A stretch of 64,000 bases of DNA, taken from the NCBI GenBank assembly GCA_026419775.2, contig JAOPGA020001203.1, positions 54,231-118,230 on the forward strand. The letters are read 5' to 3'. Below, piece by piece: positions 44,201 to 54,799 of the stretch. Within the stretch, counting starts at the first letter, position 1. Each line of letters opens with the position of its first letter. Below the pieces are notes generated by a model that searched no databases, was not told the origin of the DNA, and worked only from the letters and a program-made list of their open reading frames with translations. Source of the stretch: Acrasis kona (taxonomy: Eukaryota; Heterolobosea; Eutetramitea; Acrasida; Acrasidae). Made by a program: the position numbers and the translations under genes.

Positions 44201-45400
44201 TCACTTCCATCCAAACTAACTGCCAACCAAGCCTCCAGCGTTAAAATGTCATGGAATTACTTACCTTCCTTCCGATTCAATTCTTATCGTGGTTTGGTGG
44301 TGATTTACAAATCATCAAAGACTGCTGCCGTAGATGCTACTCACAATGCAAAAGTAGATGCCATGGCTAATTTATTAAAGAGCATAGGTTATCAACAAAC
44401 TACCAATATGAGTCCATGGGATTCCATGAAGAATGAAGAGGGTCCATGGTACTTTATAGGTTTCGATGATGTACCGACCTATGATGGACTCAAAACTCTT
44501 TCTGCTGAATTCTTGACAAGAAGAGTAAAGACTTTGATATTACCTGGTGTGAGCGTATTGAATGCAGAGGAAGTGAGTGGTATTAACGCCTGGTTAAACG
44601 CTGAAGATTCCTATAATGTGTTGATTACTACAGAGAGAGTGGAAGCTTTATCTAATGTATTTGGTGTAAAAACAAGTGCAGCTGGTGCATTGAGCGGAAA
44701 CTCAATAACAATCACTAATGCCACTAGTCCTGTGTTAAGCTATGGTGATAAGAAATCAATTACGCTTTCAAAGAGCGCAAGTGGTAATGCATGGTCATCA
44801 GTAGATAGAGCCAGTGCATTGGGTACCATTGGCAATACGCCAGTGTTAATTGCAAGTCGCTTTGGATTAGGATCGACATTTGCATTCAACTTTGATGTTA
44901 CAAGTCTTAGTGCAGATGCAAATGTACAAAAGATTATGAGAGGATTGGATGAGTACATGACTCAAAGTCCATTCTTGTATCGTTTGAGAGTGGAGGCGTT
45001 GTGTGGATCGAACGTTGTTGGTTTTGGAGATGAGACCGTCAAGAGTCCTTATTCATTAAAGTACAGACCTGGCAGTGCTGAAATTTCAATCACACCTAGC
45101 GCTGGATGTGACCAACCTGTTTATAAGGCTTATTTGTATCCCTATTATGGTGAGTATGCAGCAATGTCTTTGGCACAGTTTTCTAGTGATACTGTTGTGA
45201 ATGTGGAGACTGCTGCACCCACCACTGCTGCACCTGGTACCTCTTCCTCCTCTTCGCCTGGTGCTTCTTCCTCCCCTAGTGGCTCGACAACATCGACACC
45301 CGCCGATGACAAGACAAGAATTGATAGTTCATCTCCTGTTGTTCAGGCTAGTATTATGTTGACAATTGCCTTGGTGTTGTTGTTGAGCTTTTTAATTTAA
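41291..45400 (+). CDS. secreted GH42-like glycosidase with GPI-type tail
   Basis: Predicted exons: 41291-41620, 41666-41758, 41799-41884, 41926-42043 and 42086-45400 (introns 40-45 nt), giving about 1313 residues. A signal peptide begins at the second in-frame ATG (MRYTHLCVLLAIAVVAYAQ); an earlier ATG at 41231 would bury it. The TIM barrel has SLRVDFIWGLIE, the acid/base Glu in GWIVGNEYGYL, and the nucleophile Glu in LMTELGCTS, as in clan GH-A families such as GH42. A trimerisation-like alpha/beta region and beta-sandwich segments follow. The end is a Ser/Thr/Pro-rich stalk and a hydrophobic tail (VQASIMLTIALVLLLSFLI), fitting GPI anchoring. The likely job is cell-surface breakdown of beta-galactosides or related glycans. 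Confidence 0.8.
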
Positions 45401-45574
45401 TAAAATCATTCGTTGAAATATTGAATCATTATTTTAATTTAAAGAAGAGTACACTTATTGATGGTTCAGGTAAGATACTGAGACTCCATCTTCTGAAATT
45501 ATTCTTTCCGTGTTAAAACAAAATGTTCAATCAACATAAAAAATAAAATATCAATTTATTGTTCTATGTAAAAA

Positions 45575-46333
45575 CTATGCATGGTACACATTTTTTCTAT
45601 CTTGTTTAGAAAGGAAACTTGTAACATATTCATTCATGGCAGGAGGTCCGCAGTACAAGATCAGTTGGCTGTCATCCTTGGGTAGCAACTCATTTATAAT
45701 CTCTTCGTTTATCCTTCCTTTTCTACCCTGCCATTGGGACGATGGCTGTGAAATTATGTAGTGAATACTTAATGTTCCATAAGATGAAGTTAGGTTATCT
45801 AGAACGTCCCTCGTTATTATGTCTCCCTCGGTTCTGTTACAGTAAATCATTGTTATTTTAGTTGAGGGACACTTTGGAAGTGTGGCACGCATAAGAGAAA
45901 CCATAGGTGCTAATCCTACCCCGCCACAGATGATGCCAATATTGTCGTAGTCACCTGGCTCATAAGACAAATATCCAATAGGTTGGGATATATCGACGCA
46001 GAAACCTGGTTGTAGGGATATCAAGTGGTTGCCCATCAAACCACCAGGATACACTTTCACCATAATCTCGAAGTAGCCTACTGCCTCATACGAGGAGCAT
46101 GGCGAGTACCATCTTCTGACTGTTTTTCCTCCGATGATTGTTTTGATGTTTATAGATTGAAAAACTTTATTGTTCAGAGAACAACCTTGTGGGAGTTCAA
46201 ATCTGAGTAGTATTACTGGGTTGTCGACATCCGTGGTTAAGTTAGTAAGAGATATCAGTTTACATTTTTGAGAAGTGAAACTTAGTTTCAGTATACCCCA
46301 ACAGCATATCAAAGTTCCTTTAATTGATTTCAT
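45575..46333 (-). CDS. NADH-cytochrome b5 reductase-like oxidoreductase
   Basis: A single-exon 252-residue FAD/NAD(P)H reductase. FAD-binding blocks are RRWYSPCS (the RxYSP motif) and PGGLMGNHLISLQPG. The nucleotide-binding loop is GIICGGVGLAPMVSLM, and the C-terminal CGPPAM motif is in YCGPPAMNEY. The family moves electrons from NADH to cytochrome b5 for lipid desaturation, sterol and haem chemistry. The start MKSIKGTLICCWGILKLSF is mildly hydrophobic and could anchor it to a membrane. The second half of the RxYSP motif reads CS instead of TP/VS, a small deviation. It is divergent from polyubiquitin, with 243 bp between starts. Confidence 0.88.
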   Translation of the reverse strand: MKSIKGTLICCWGILKLSFTSQKCKLISLTNLTTDVDNPVILLRFELPQGCSLNNKVFQSINIKTIIGGKTVRRWYSPCSSYEAVGYFEIMVKVYPGGLMGNHLISLQPGFCVDISQPIGYLSYEPGDYDNIGIICGGVGLAPMVSLMRATLPKCPSTKITMIYCNRTEGDIITRDVLDNLTSSYGTLSIHYIISQPSSQWQGRKGRINEEIINELLPKDDSQLILYCGPPAMNEYVTSFLSKQDRKNVYHA

Positions 46334-46567
46334 TCTTTACTTTCATCAAGCATTTCTTGCATTATTAAATATGACACTTTTCCGATCGGATCGGGCGTTT
46401 TAAAAGGAAAAATCCCATTAATATTTTACAATTACCTTACATGTTCCGATCTTTTTACAACTATTCTGTCAACGGGAAACGGAAAGTCAAAGTAACAATT
46501 TTTAGAACATGAAGTTCCGAGTCCAATAAATAGCCGAAGTTTTGTTTCAAGTTCAATTATTCAATAA

Positions 46568-47038
<471 letters not shown>

Positions 47039-47125
47039 AACCAAATAAACGCATTGTATTATTAAATTTATTGTTCTTATAAAATCCTTAATATCAAGGT
47101 TAATGTTTTTTATTTTTATACATTT

Positions 47126-48250
47126 TTAATCAGAGTGCGACAGATTAATGATGGGGAGTTGAGGTATGGAGCCTTTCAATGCTGCTTCTACCCACCATTT
47201 ACCAAGCACTCTGTTTACAATTTTGTTCTTTTCACTCAAGGTGACCACCCAATCACCATCCTCTTTAATTTTGGAAATGTAACCCTCTACGTTGAAGTTG
47301 GAAGCCTCTGGTTCTGCAATTCTCACTTTTGAGCCCATTGTTAGATTCAGCATTGTGTGTTTCTTGTCGGACCTGACACCATTCTCATCATAGGGCACTT
47401 TAAAGACGTGGCGATGTTGTATTGGAAGAGGAGTTCCATGATTTGGAAGATTTAGTATTAAGTTTTCATCCAGTCCCAATTCTATAGAAAGTAGTTTGAA
47501 AACATCATCCAATGGTGCCCAGACTCTAACTGCGGAAATGGAATCTAATGGTGTTCTCTGAATGTTGATGATGATTGTACCTAACGCCTTCCTCTTTAAC
47601 ATTTTCTGAGCTGGTGTTTCTGCCATTCGATCGGCGTTCATACCGGATAGTGAGGTACCAAGACACAGACAGAGATCCGTTTGTTCTTCTGCTTTCATCA
47701 TTGCATCGTATAAGTCATCACGAAGGTTACCACCGAATTTTACTACTGGATTGGAAGGATCGTGCCAGGCACCATGAATCTCATTCATCTTTTCTTGGGG
47801 AAATCCACTTTTCTGTGGAAGCCCGTCATGATTTTGTTGAACATAGTAGTGTACGTATCCAGATCTCTCCAATGCAGTTATGACACGATGTGCATACGTT
47901 GGTACAGCGTTTAGGCTTGTCGAAATGCTTTTAATCTTTATAATGGTGTTTGGTGCTTTTGAAGCATAGTCTGGAATACCACTTGAACGGGATAGACCAG
48001 CTCCCGTGTAAGCCACACAAAATTTTGCTTTTTTGATCAACTCAGCAATTTTCTTCACTTTCGCTAGAACTACTTCTGGCTCGTCTAAGTATTCATTTGC
48101 TTTGATGGTATTTCCTTGATCTTTTCGACACGCTTCTTCTGATTCTGCTACAATTCGAGGACAAGGCCACATATCACTTCCAAAGTGTCCGTGTGCTTCA
48201 TAGTAGGACTTTACTTCAAGCCTAGGTACCCTTCTATCTCCTCTTTTCAT
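47126..48250 (-). CDS. sirtuin (Sir2 family) lacking the zinc ribbon
   Basis: A single-exon 374-residue protein. NAD-binding motifs are visible: YTGAGLSRSSGIPDY (residues 81-95), QQNHDGLPQKSG (138-149), catalytic His159 in NEIHGAW, CLGTSLSG, and INIQRTPLD. The four zinc Cys that normally follow the His are absent. Only about ten residues separate HG from PVVKFGGNL, where the usual ribbon takes about 35. The arginine of GIPDFR is also replaced. A C-terminal region of about 120 residues (HRHVFKVPYDENGV, then VLGKWWVEAALKGSIPQLP) is not part of the standard fold. Activity as a deacylase or ADP-ribosyl transferase is uncertain. Confidence 0.85.
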   Translation of the reverse strand: MKRGDRRVPRLEVKSYYEAHGHFGSDMWPCPRIVAESEEACRKDQGNTIKANEYLDEPEVVLAKVKKIAELIKKAKFCVAYTGAGLSRSSGIPDYASKAPNTIIKIKSISTSLNAVPTYAHRVITALERSGYVHYYVQQNHDGLPQKSGFPQEKMNEIHGAWHDPSNPVVKFGGNLRDDLYDAMMKAEEQTDLCLCLGTSLSGMNADRMAETPAQKMLKRKALGTIIINIQRTPLDSISAVRVWAPLDDVFKLLSIELGLDENLILNLPNHGTPLPIQHRHVFKVPYDENGVRSDKKHTMLNLTMGSKVRIAEPEASNFNVEGYISKIKEDGDWVVTLSEKNKIVNRVLGKWWVEAALKGSIPQLPIINLSHSD

Positions 48251-48512
48251 TATTTTAATGACACATTAAACGCGTTTGAGTTCATATAAAAACACCTTTC
48301 ATTTCGAAGTTCGTGAGAACTTCATTCAAATTGTAAAAATACGCGTAATTGTAAAAAGAGTTCTCGAACCAAAATTAAAAATCGGCCACGTTAGGCAGAT
48401 TATTCGTTCGTATACAAATATTTAGCTTACGCATTTACACGTAATGTTTGTCTTCCTGTGCAAGATGCGCAAATAATAGGTTTATAGTTGACTTAACCAC
48501 GATCTAGCAACC

Positions 48513-50843
48513 ATGCCATCCGCAATATTTTGTATAGTGGCTGTCATAATAGGCTTTGTATTGGACGTGTGTTCATCTCAAGATGTCTGTACTTTTAGTT
48601 CAAATACTCCCTATACACTCTCAACCGTGAGGAATTGTACAAACAATATACCGTTCTACGAGTCGGTGCGAGTCAGCACTATCAACACTTTGAAACTAGC
48701 TTTTCAGATGTACGTATACAAGGACATTTCAAATGACAGCACACAAAGCGGGAGTTCATTCAAGGTATCAAATAACATTGACGCCGGTTTAGCTCGTATA
48801 CAGTCATATAGTTATACTAATGATTGGTCGTTCCAAAACGATCTATTGAACTTATTTAATAAGCTCTACGATCCAGTTACCTTGTACAATACCCCTGAAC
48901 CATATACATACTTTATCACAGTGCTGCCATTTACGTGGAGTAGCACATTGTACAAGAATAATATTACTAACGTCACAGAGCAGATTCTCCTCATTGATGC
49001 ACTACCATCTGCGATAATTCAGTCATACTATGCGACTCTATTTCCAAACACCAACATGACATACATATGGAACTATATAGGATGGAGAGTACAGCTCATT
49101 AATGGTATTGACGCAATGTCATTCTTTACAGATAACTTTGCGGAAAAAATGTACAGCTATAAAGACCCTGCCACACGTTTTAACCAAGCACTTTCATTCA
49201 GTTATTACCAAACCATGGCGAATTCGGACCTGCCACAATATGACTACCTGAACCTTTCTCTGGTACACGTACAGAACGGAACAATCAAGAACATTATAGT
49301 CAATTACATAACTGTACTGGAAAAACCAATCTCAGGAACAGTAAACTTTCTCCAGCTGTGTGGATATATTCCCACCGTATATTCAGCTAGAGCAAACCAA
49401 CAAAAAAGTCCTTCAATGCCCCATTCAACAGTCAAACACAACAAATTATTGGGAATTGAAAGAAATGCCAATACAATGAGGCGAAGAATCGACGACATTT
49501 TTAAAAGCAAGACGGATCAAATTTATCAACTGACTGATAATAATTTGTTATTTCTACATCCCAACAACACAGCTGTGCTGTATATAGAAACATTCCAACC
49601 AAAAGACATTCCAAAATTTATTGGATCCATTGCGGCTGCCATGAAAACGGCAAAAGACTATGGAGCTAGTGGTTTAATTTTAGACCTGAGCAACAACGGC
49701 GGAGGTATCTCCTGTTTATCCTACGCATTCATCAAATACCTTGTTCCTTGGCTTCCAAACTATCAAATTATGGACCCAGCACAGGATTTGATACTCACCC
49801 AATATTCATCCAAGTTCTACCAGTGCCAGAACGGCATGATGTACAGTGGAATTCAATTTTATGATGCAGCCACTCAAAAACCAGCTCAATATGACCTAGC
49901 ATCAGATTACAAGACTATAAATAGAGGTGGTAGTTTAAGCAATTATTCTAGATTGTTTTCAAGTCAGTGTGCCAATGTTTTTAATTTCGGTGTGAATCCG
50001 TTAATATTGTCCGCACAAAATTTAACAGTGTTGACGAGAGGAACATGCACAGGATCATGTGGAATTATTCTTCGTATTCTTCAATACACCAGGAGCGCAA
50101 AGATTGTGAGTTGGGGAGGTATTTATAAACCCAACATTAATGAGACGGATAAAGTGGCCGTTTCGACTTTTGGGTCGGTGGCTGTCATGCAACAGTCTAT
50201 AGCATCTTCTATGGCCACAGCCTCAGCATTCTGTAATTTTGATAATGTTATGAGAACATTCAGTACTTCGGCGACAATGACATTCGCATTGTCAGAAATG
50301 TATCCATTTAATACAAATAGTCTCTTCAACAAGTCCGGAGTCAATAGAGACCTGCCGTTGGAGTGGGTCAAGGTTACGGCAGACCATCATGTTTGGACCT
50401 GGAATTTTTTCGACCGTTCGTACTTATTTACATCTGCAGCACTGTTGACATTCTTGTCCCCGAACAAATGTCTTCCGTGGGAGGTCAAGTGGACGAATTG
50501 TGACAACAAAATCGAAAGAGGTGTTTACGGCTCTCCTTGCTCAAGCTCTGGTACCTTCGACGACTCAAAATGTGTTGTGTTTAGATGTATACCTGGATAT
50601 TATTTGAACTACGACAATACAACATGTGTTCCGCAGGTCACACCTTATGCCTCTTCAACAGCAGGTATTCCAGAATACTTCCTAAACGTCGCGTTTACAT
50701 TATATGGTGCCCTTATGTTCGTTTCAATGGGACTGATTCTGCTTATATCTGGAATAGTCTTTTTTGTTGTGGTCCATCGCAACAAAGTTAGAATATCGGC
50801 TTCCTTATATGTTGAAAGTCAACCCCCTGGAGTTACTGAATAA
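48513..50843 (+). CDS. secreted S41-like peptidase ectodomain with C-terminal membrane anchor
   Basis: An intron-free 776-residue protein. It has a signal peptide (MPSAIFCIVAVIIGFVLDVCSS), many N-glycosylation sequons, and a single C-terminal membrane helix (LYGALMFVSMGLILLISGIV) with a short cytosolic tail. The central part matches the tail-specific protease fold: ASGLILDLSNNGGGIS, and the segment LTRGTCTGSCGIILRIL, where the Ser of TGSCG aligns with the catalytic Ser. The general-base Lys is not assigned by eye. A Cys-rich juxtamembrane block (about six Cys, ending RCIPGYYLNYDNTTCVPQ) is EGF-like. It is a likely cell-surface processing protease or a pseudoprotease receptor. The fold is fairly sure; activity is not. 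Confidence 0.75.
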   Translation: MPSAIFCIVAVIIGFVLDVCSSQDVCTFSSNTPYTLSTVRNCTNNIPFYESVRVSTINTLKLAFQMYVYKDISNDSTQSGSSFKVSNNIDAGLARIQSYSYTNDWSFQNDLLNLFNKLYDPVTLYNTPEPYTYFITVLPFTWSSTLYKNNITNVTEQILLIDALPSAIIQSYYATLFPNTNMTYIWNYIGWRVQLINGIDAMSFFTDNFAEKMYSYKDPATRFNQALSFSYYQTMANSDLPQYDYLNLSLVHVQNGTIKNIIVNYITVLEKPISGTVNFLQLCGYIPTVYSARANQQKSPSMPHSTVKHNKLLGIERNANTMRRRIDDIFKSKTDQIYQLTDNNLLFLHPNNTAVLYIETFQPKDIPKFIGSIAAAMKTAKDYGASGLILDLSNNGGGISCLSYAFIKYLVPWLPNYQIMDPAQDLILTQYSSKFYQCQNGMMYSGIQFYDAATQKPAQYDLASDYKTINRGGSLSNYSRLFSSQCANVFNFGVNPLILSAQNLTVLTRGTCTGSCGIILRILQYTRSAKIVSWGGIYKPNINETDKVAVSTFGSVAVMQQSIASSMATASAFCNFDNVMRTFSTSATMTFALSEMYPFNTNSLFNKSGVNRDLPLEWVKVTADHHVWTWNFFDRSYLFTSAALLTFLSPNKCLPWEVKWTNCDNKIERGVYGSPCSSSGTFDDSKCVVFRCIPGYYLNYDNTTCVPQVTPYASSTAGIPEYFLNVAFTLYGALMFVSMGLILLISGIVFFVVVHRNKVRISASLYVESQPPGVTE

Positions 50844-50876
50844 CAAAATGTGTAATTAAAAATAAAACAGTTTTTA

Positions 50877-51251
50877 TTAATTGTAGTAGGTTGCTTGTGG
50901 GACTTGGTATGAACCTCCGCTTGGTTGTTGATAGTGGGTAGAAATTACAGTTGCTTGTGGGTAGGCGCTATTAATGTTATGATGTCTTAAGAATGTTAAA
51001 ACTTACTTTAGTTGTCTGAAGGCTGCATTCTCCTCATCTACCATGCCGGGAATGAGGCAGATGTCAACAAGCCATCCGATACCGAAGATACCTCCTGTCA
51101 AAAGGTAGATGACTCCTGATACAATTCTGTTTAAGTAGAATCTGTGGATTCCTAAGTAGCCTAGGAAAAGCCATAAACTTGAATGGTTTTAGTCTTTTTA
51201 ACCCTTGACAACTTACACGTATGCAACGACAATATCCTTCTCTCCAGCCAT
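50877..51251 (-). CDS. TM2-domain protein
   Basis: Three predicted exons: 51217-51251, 51007-51177 and 50877-50967 (introns 39 nt each). A TM2 domain of two membrane helices joined by a tight turn: LWLFLGYLGIHRFYLNRIVS and VIYLLTGGIFGIGWLVDICL, then IPGMVDEEN. The turn motif GIHRFYL and the DxxLIPGMV end are the family signature. The tail is Gln/Tyr/Ser-rich and cytosolic. TM2 proteins are small membrane proteins with unclear roles, some in phagocytosis and Notch-related signalling. There is no signal peptide, as usual for the shortest members. Confidence 0.9.
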
Positions 51252-51426
51252 TGTGTAATTTGTTCAAAATTGTGAGACCGTTCGAAATGGAATTTAAGGT
51301 TGACCCAACTGTTAATTGAAGTAATTGTCTTCCGTAACGGAGAAAATGGAGATACAAAAATACACCTTCTAATTCAAATATCAAGACATTTCTAGATTTT
51401 ATATGAACGGACAAAATTTATTAAAA

Positions 51427-54225
51427 CTACATTAACATTGCAATTCCACCAATTATTGAGGTTGCTACAATGCCTTTAAATGTTTGTGATGATGAGGCAG
51501 AGGATTCTCTAGAGTTATCTTCGCCTGACTCGTTCTGATGTGATGATGGTGCCTTAGTAGTTGAAGGTGAACTTGAGCTCGTTGGAGAACTTGAAGATGG
51601 GGACTGAGTGGTACAAGGTAAACATTCATCGCATAGAGACCTTCTCAATTTCTTGAATCTACCAACTACCACTTTAACTCCACAAGCACATGGTTCACAT
51701 GTCGTTGTTGGTGTCGTTGTGGTTGGTCTTGGAGTCAAATTGACTGATGGTGAAGTGGTGGTCAATGTTGGTGTTGGCGTGGCTGTATTGGAGGGTGAAG
51801 TAGTTGTTGTGACTGGTGATGATGTCGTTGGTAATTGAGTTGTGACTGGTGAAGAAGTAGTTGGTGCAGTGGATGTTGTTGGTGGTGAGGTTGGTGATTG
51901 AGTCGTGACTGGTGGTGATGACGAAGTTGGTGATTGACTAGTACAAGGCAAGCATGTCAAGCAATTGTTTCTATTTCTAACCACAACGGTCTCATATCCG
52001 CACTCACATACTGGGCATGGATTAAATGTAGGAGTTTGTGTTGTTGGTGGATTTGTGGATACTGGTGCCTCGCTCGTTACAGGTGCCTCAGTTGTCTCAG
52101 GTGCCTCAGTTGTAACTGGCGCCTCAGTTGTCTCAGGTGCCTCAGTTGTCTCAGGCTCCTCAGTTGTAGCTGGAGAACTGGTGGTAACTGGTGGTGAGGT
52201 TGTGATTAGTGTTGGTGTTGGTGTTGGTGTGGGCGAGACTGTTGCGGAGGGTGAAGTAGTTGTTGTGACTGGAGAACTGGTTACGACTGGTGTCTCAGTT
52301 GTCACTGGTGGTTCGGTTGTGACTGGCGAACTAGAAGAGACTGGTGCTTCAGTTGTAATTGGAGAACTAGTAGTGGCTGGTGTCTCAGTTGTGATTGGCG
52401 AACTAGTTGTGACTGGTGCCTCGGTGACTTCAAAAGTAGGTTCCTCGCTCTCTATAGGGTCTTGTTTGTTTAACAATTGAACCAAGAGATCGGTGGCGCG
52501 TTCTGCACCTGCCATGACTGTTGCGACCGGATGTGCGACCAATGGAGGTAGATACAAACTAGCATCAACAATATGAATGTTACTTGTTCCTCTCACTAAC
52601 AAACTTGAAGGGTCCACTCCACCTTGACTTTCGTCTTCGAGTAGAGGAATGGTTCCAGTAAAGTGGTTCATGATCATTTTAGAATAACTTACTCCATCAA
52701 GTTGACTTCCTTGTGTAATGTATTTTTTACAATCGTCTCTGTTAGTGGGGTCCAAGTTTGGGTGAGAAATGCCACCGGGACCGAATGTGACGTTGAGTGA
52801 TGGATTTGCGGGAAGTATCTGGTTGAGGAAGAGATAAAGTGCATCAGTCATGGCTTCGACATCATCTTCATTTGAAAAATAAACATTGGGATAGTTGACT
52901 GCATTGTTTTGATTTAAAGTGAGGCGGCTGGTGGCTTTTTGGTCGAACATGACAAGCAAAACCTGGAAGTTATTGCTTTCTGTGAAATCTGGGTTTGATC
53001 CTCCGTTGCTTGTTGGGTTGATGAGAATTTCAATGTTGGGTCTGGCTTGATTAGGGCTACTTTTGAAGTGTGATATTAATACTGGCGCATATTGTGTGTA
53101 AGGTCCTGTGCGCTGATTCAAGAAATGTTCAATCTCAAGGCTGTTTTGATTGTAGCTGCCATAATTGATGTTGGTGGCGTTGTTGAAACGGATACCTAAT
53201 TGTATACCAATGTGGTCTGTTAACTTTTGACCAACTGCGGGATTATTGATCTTGAGTGTAATGTTGCTTCCTCCTACTGCTAATTCATCTCCTACAGGTC
53301 CGACTCCGCTTTCATAAAGCAACTTGGTGTTGATTAGCGCACCAGCTCCCATTATGACTCTTCCTTGTCTGTTTAATGTAGCGCTGTTCAATGTTCCAAA
53401 GAAAGATTCGTCCAAATCCTTCCTTACAGTTCTTTGATAGTACTCTACACCAGTAGCCTCTCCAAATTCATTAATGTTAATCTTGTTGACTTTTGCGAGG
53501 GTGACAATGTCCAAGTTGGGTAATTTACTCTGTCCGTTTTGATCGATAATGTGTGTAAGGTATGCATCTGCAATTCCTCCACGTTGTCCATTACCATCTG
53601 TTACAAGATATGGTCTGCTGTAATATCCAAGTGGCAATTGACCAAGCTCTTCTGTGAGGAACGTTGTGTTACGTTCTGGCATGCCAAGTGCATCGAATGC
53701 AACCCTAAATGCATTTGCTATTCCAGTCTCATAGTTTAGTCCATCAGTGGAAGAGACAGGTGACACTTTTGTGTTTTGTAAAATCTTGTCAAAGTAAGGC
53801 TTCAAGTCATTGTACTTCCATCCTGTTGGCCACTGGTTCATGTTATCTTCAGTTGCACTTTGGAACAGCATGCCGTTGAATTGACTGTTACCTCCTAGAG
53901 CCATACCTTGCCAAGTAAAAGGTGTTTCTTTGAGTTTATATTGCTCTCCTAGAGTGGTCCATGCAATATTTGAGTACTCTCCTGGCACGTCCACGTATGT
54001 AGTCTGTTTTTGAGATTCTGCGTAACTGGGAAAATCTTCTCCACCTATTCTTTTTGCTTCTGCTTTTCCTGCTTCTATGATTAACATCCTCTTGTTTGGA
54101 TATTGTCGGGCCAAGTTGGATGCGACAATACTGTTCGCAGTACCTGAACCAACGAATATAATATCATATTGTGCAAACACTAGACTAGTGCACAATAATA
54201 GTACTGATAACAATATGTGTGACAT
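51427..54225 (-). CDS. secreted GMC oxidoreductase with mucin stalks, cysteine modules and GPI-type tail
   Basis: A single-exon 932-residue protein. After a signal peptide (MSHILLSVLLLCTSLVFAQ) comes the FAD site DIIFVGSGTANSIVASNL, the GMC block GMALGGNSQFNGM, and the C-terminal signature HIVDASLYLPPLVAHPVATV. The active-site His pair is probably in MNHFTGT and AHPVAT. GMC enzymes oxidise sugars or alcohols and make H2O2. Residues about 590-900 are TTEAPVTT/SSPVTT mucin-like repeats. They are interrupted by two similar Cys modules (PCPVCECG...NCLTCLPCT and CEPCACG...LCDECLPCT). The end, QNESGEDNSRESSASSSQTF plus a hydrophobic stretch, looks like a GPI signal. It is likely surface-bound and heavily O-glycosylated. 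No intron; the neighbour at 54800 shares its tail. Confidence 0.85.
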   Translation of the reverse strand: MSHILLSVLLLCTSLVFAQYDIIFVGSGTANSIVASNLARQYPNKRMLIIEAGKAEAKRIGGEDFPSYAESQKQTTYVDVPGEYSNIAWTTLGEQYKLKETPFTWQGMALGGNSQFNGMLFQSATEDNMNQWPTGWKYNDLKPYFDKILQNTKVSPVSSTDGLNYETGIANAFRVAFDALGMPERNTTFLTEELGQLPLGYYSRPYLVTDGNGQRGGIADAYLTHIIDQNGQSKLPNLDIVTLAKVNKININEFGEATGVEYYQRTVRKDLDESFFGTLNSATLNRQGRVIMGAGALINTKLLYESGVGPVGDELAVGGSNITLKINNPAVGQKLTDHIGIQLGIRFNNATNINYGSYNQNSLEIEHFLNQRTGPYTQYAPVLISHFKSSPNQARPNIEILINPTSNGGSNPDFTESNNFQVLLVMFDQKATSRLTLNQNNAVNYPNVYFSNEDDVEAMTDALYLFLNQILPANPSLNVTFGPGGISHPNLDPTNRDDCKKYITQGSQLDGVSYSKMIMNHFTGTIPLLEDESQGGVDPSSLLVRGTSNIHIVDASLYLPPLVAHPVATVMAGAERATDLLVQLLNKQDPIESEEPTFEVTEAPVTTSSPITTETPATTSSPITTEAPVSSSSPVTTEPPVTTETPVVTSSPVTTTTSPSATVSPTPTPTPTLITTSPPVTTSSPATTEEPETTEAPETTEAPVTTEAPETTEAPVTSEAPVSTNPPTTQTPTFNPCPVCECGYETVVVRNRNNCLTCLPCTSQSPTSSSPPVTTQSPTSPPTTSTAPTTSSPVTTQLPTTSSPVTTTTSPSNTATPTPTLTTTSPSVNLTPRPTTTTPTTTCEPCACGVKVVVGRFKKLRRSLCDECLPCTTQSPSSSSPTSSSSPSTTKAPSSHQNESGEDNSRESSASSSQTFKGIVATSIIGGIAMLM
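51500..52440. repeat. degenerate Thr/Pro mucin coding repeats
   Basis: On the minus strand, repeated coding units of the type ACTGAGGCACCTGAGACA and variants encode TTEAPETTEAPVTTEA and SSPVTT stretches within the GMC oxidoreductase. The near-perfect short units around 52060-52150 are likely length-variable between strains. Confidence 0.8.
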
Positions 54226-54799
54226 TTCTTTTGTTGTTTTTGTTGAATGATGACATTTAACTATTTATAAACAATCCAGATTGACCTAAAAAGTACAAAA
54301 TCAAAAGGATACTAATAATAAAGTTCATTTCTTTCCTGTTTTGTTACTTTCCAATGTTGGTCATCTCTTTATGAACAGTTATTATTCAACTAACTTTACA
54401 ATTCGTAACCAGACGATGTACGCAGCTCCCATATTTTCAGATTTGCATAAGTGAGTGAGGATAGGTTGTGACTTTAAAGTGAGTTCTATATTTCTTCTAC
54501 ATAAAGTAACAAAATTTTTTAACAATTCATTTGAATTGCGCATAAATTTTGTTCGTCATCAATGTTCTACAACGACATATATTGATATATATCAAAGAAC
54601 ACAATGTGCCTACGTGGAAAAATATTTTATTTTGTTTAGTTGCTTGAGCACTATGTGTTTTTGTGTATGTAACGTGATCACTAATTTAGTCGAACTGGGA
54701 CTTTTTGAATGTTCCTTGTTGTTTAATGACGTCTATTGTTGGTCGTTAAGAATAAGAATCAGAAAAAAAAACAAATAACTGAATAAAATTTTTATACTA
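54226..54799. other. intergenic spacer between two surface-protein genes
   Basis: AT-rich, with only short chance frames. It should hold the promoter of the GMC gene and the 3' UTR of nothing obvious; no RNA gene seen. Confidence 0.4.

Noticed and set aside
42149-45400. A separate 1083-residue gene starting inside the glycosidase
   Set aside because: Four upstream exons with a signal peptide and the first half of the barrel join it in frame, so it is the last exon of one gene.
51608-52480. Long plus-strand frames rich in Val and Gly
   Set aside because: They are the antisense of the Thr/Pro mucin repeats of the GMC gene and reflect its repetitive codons.
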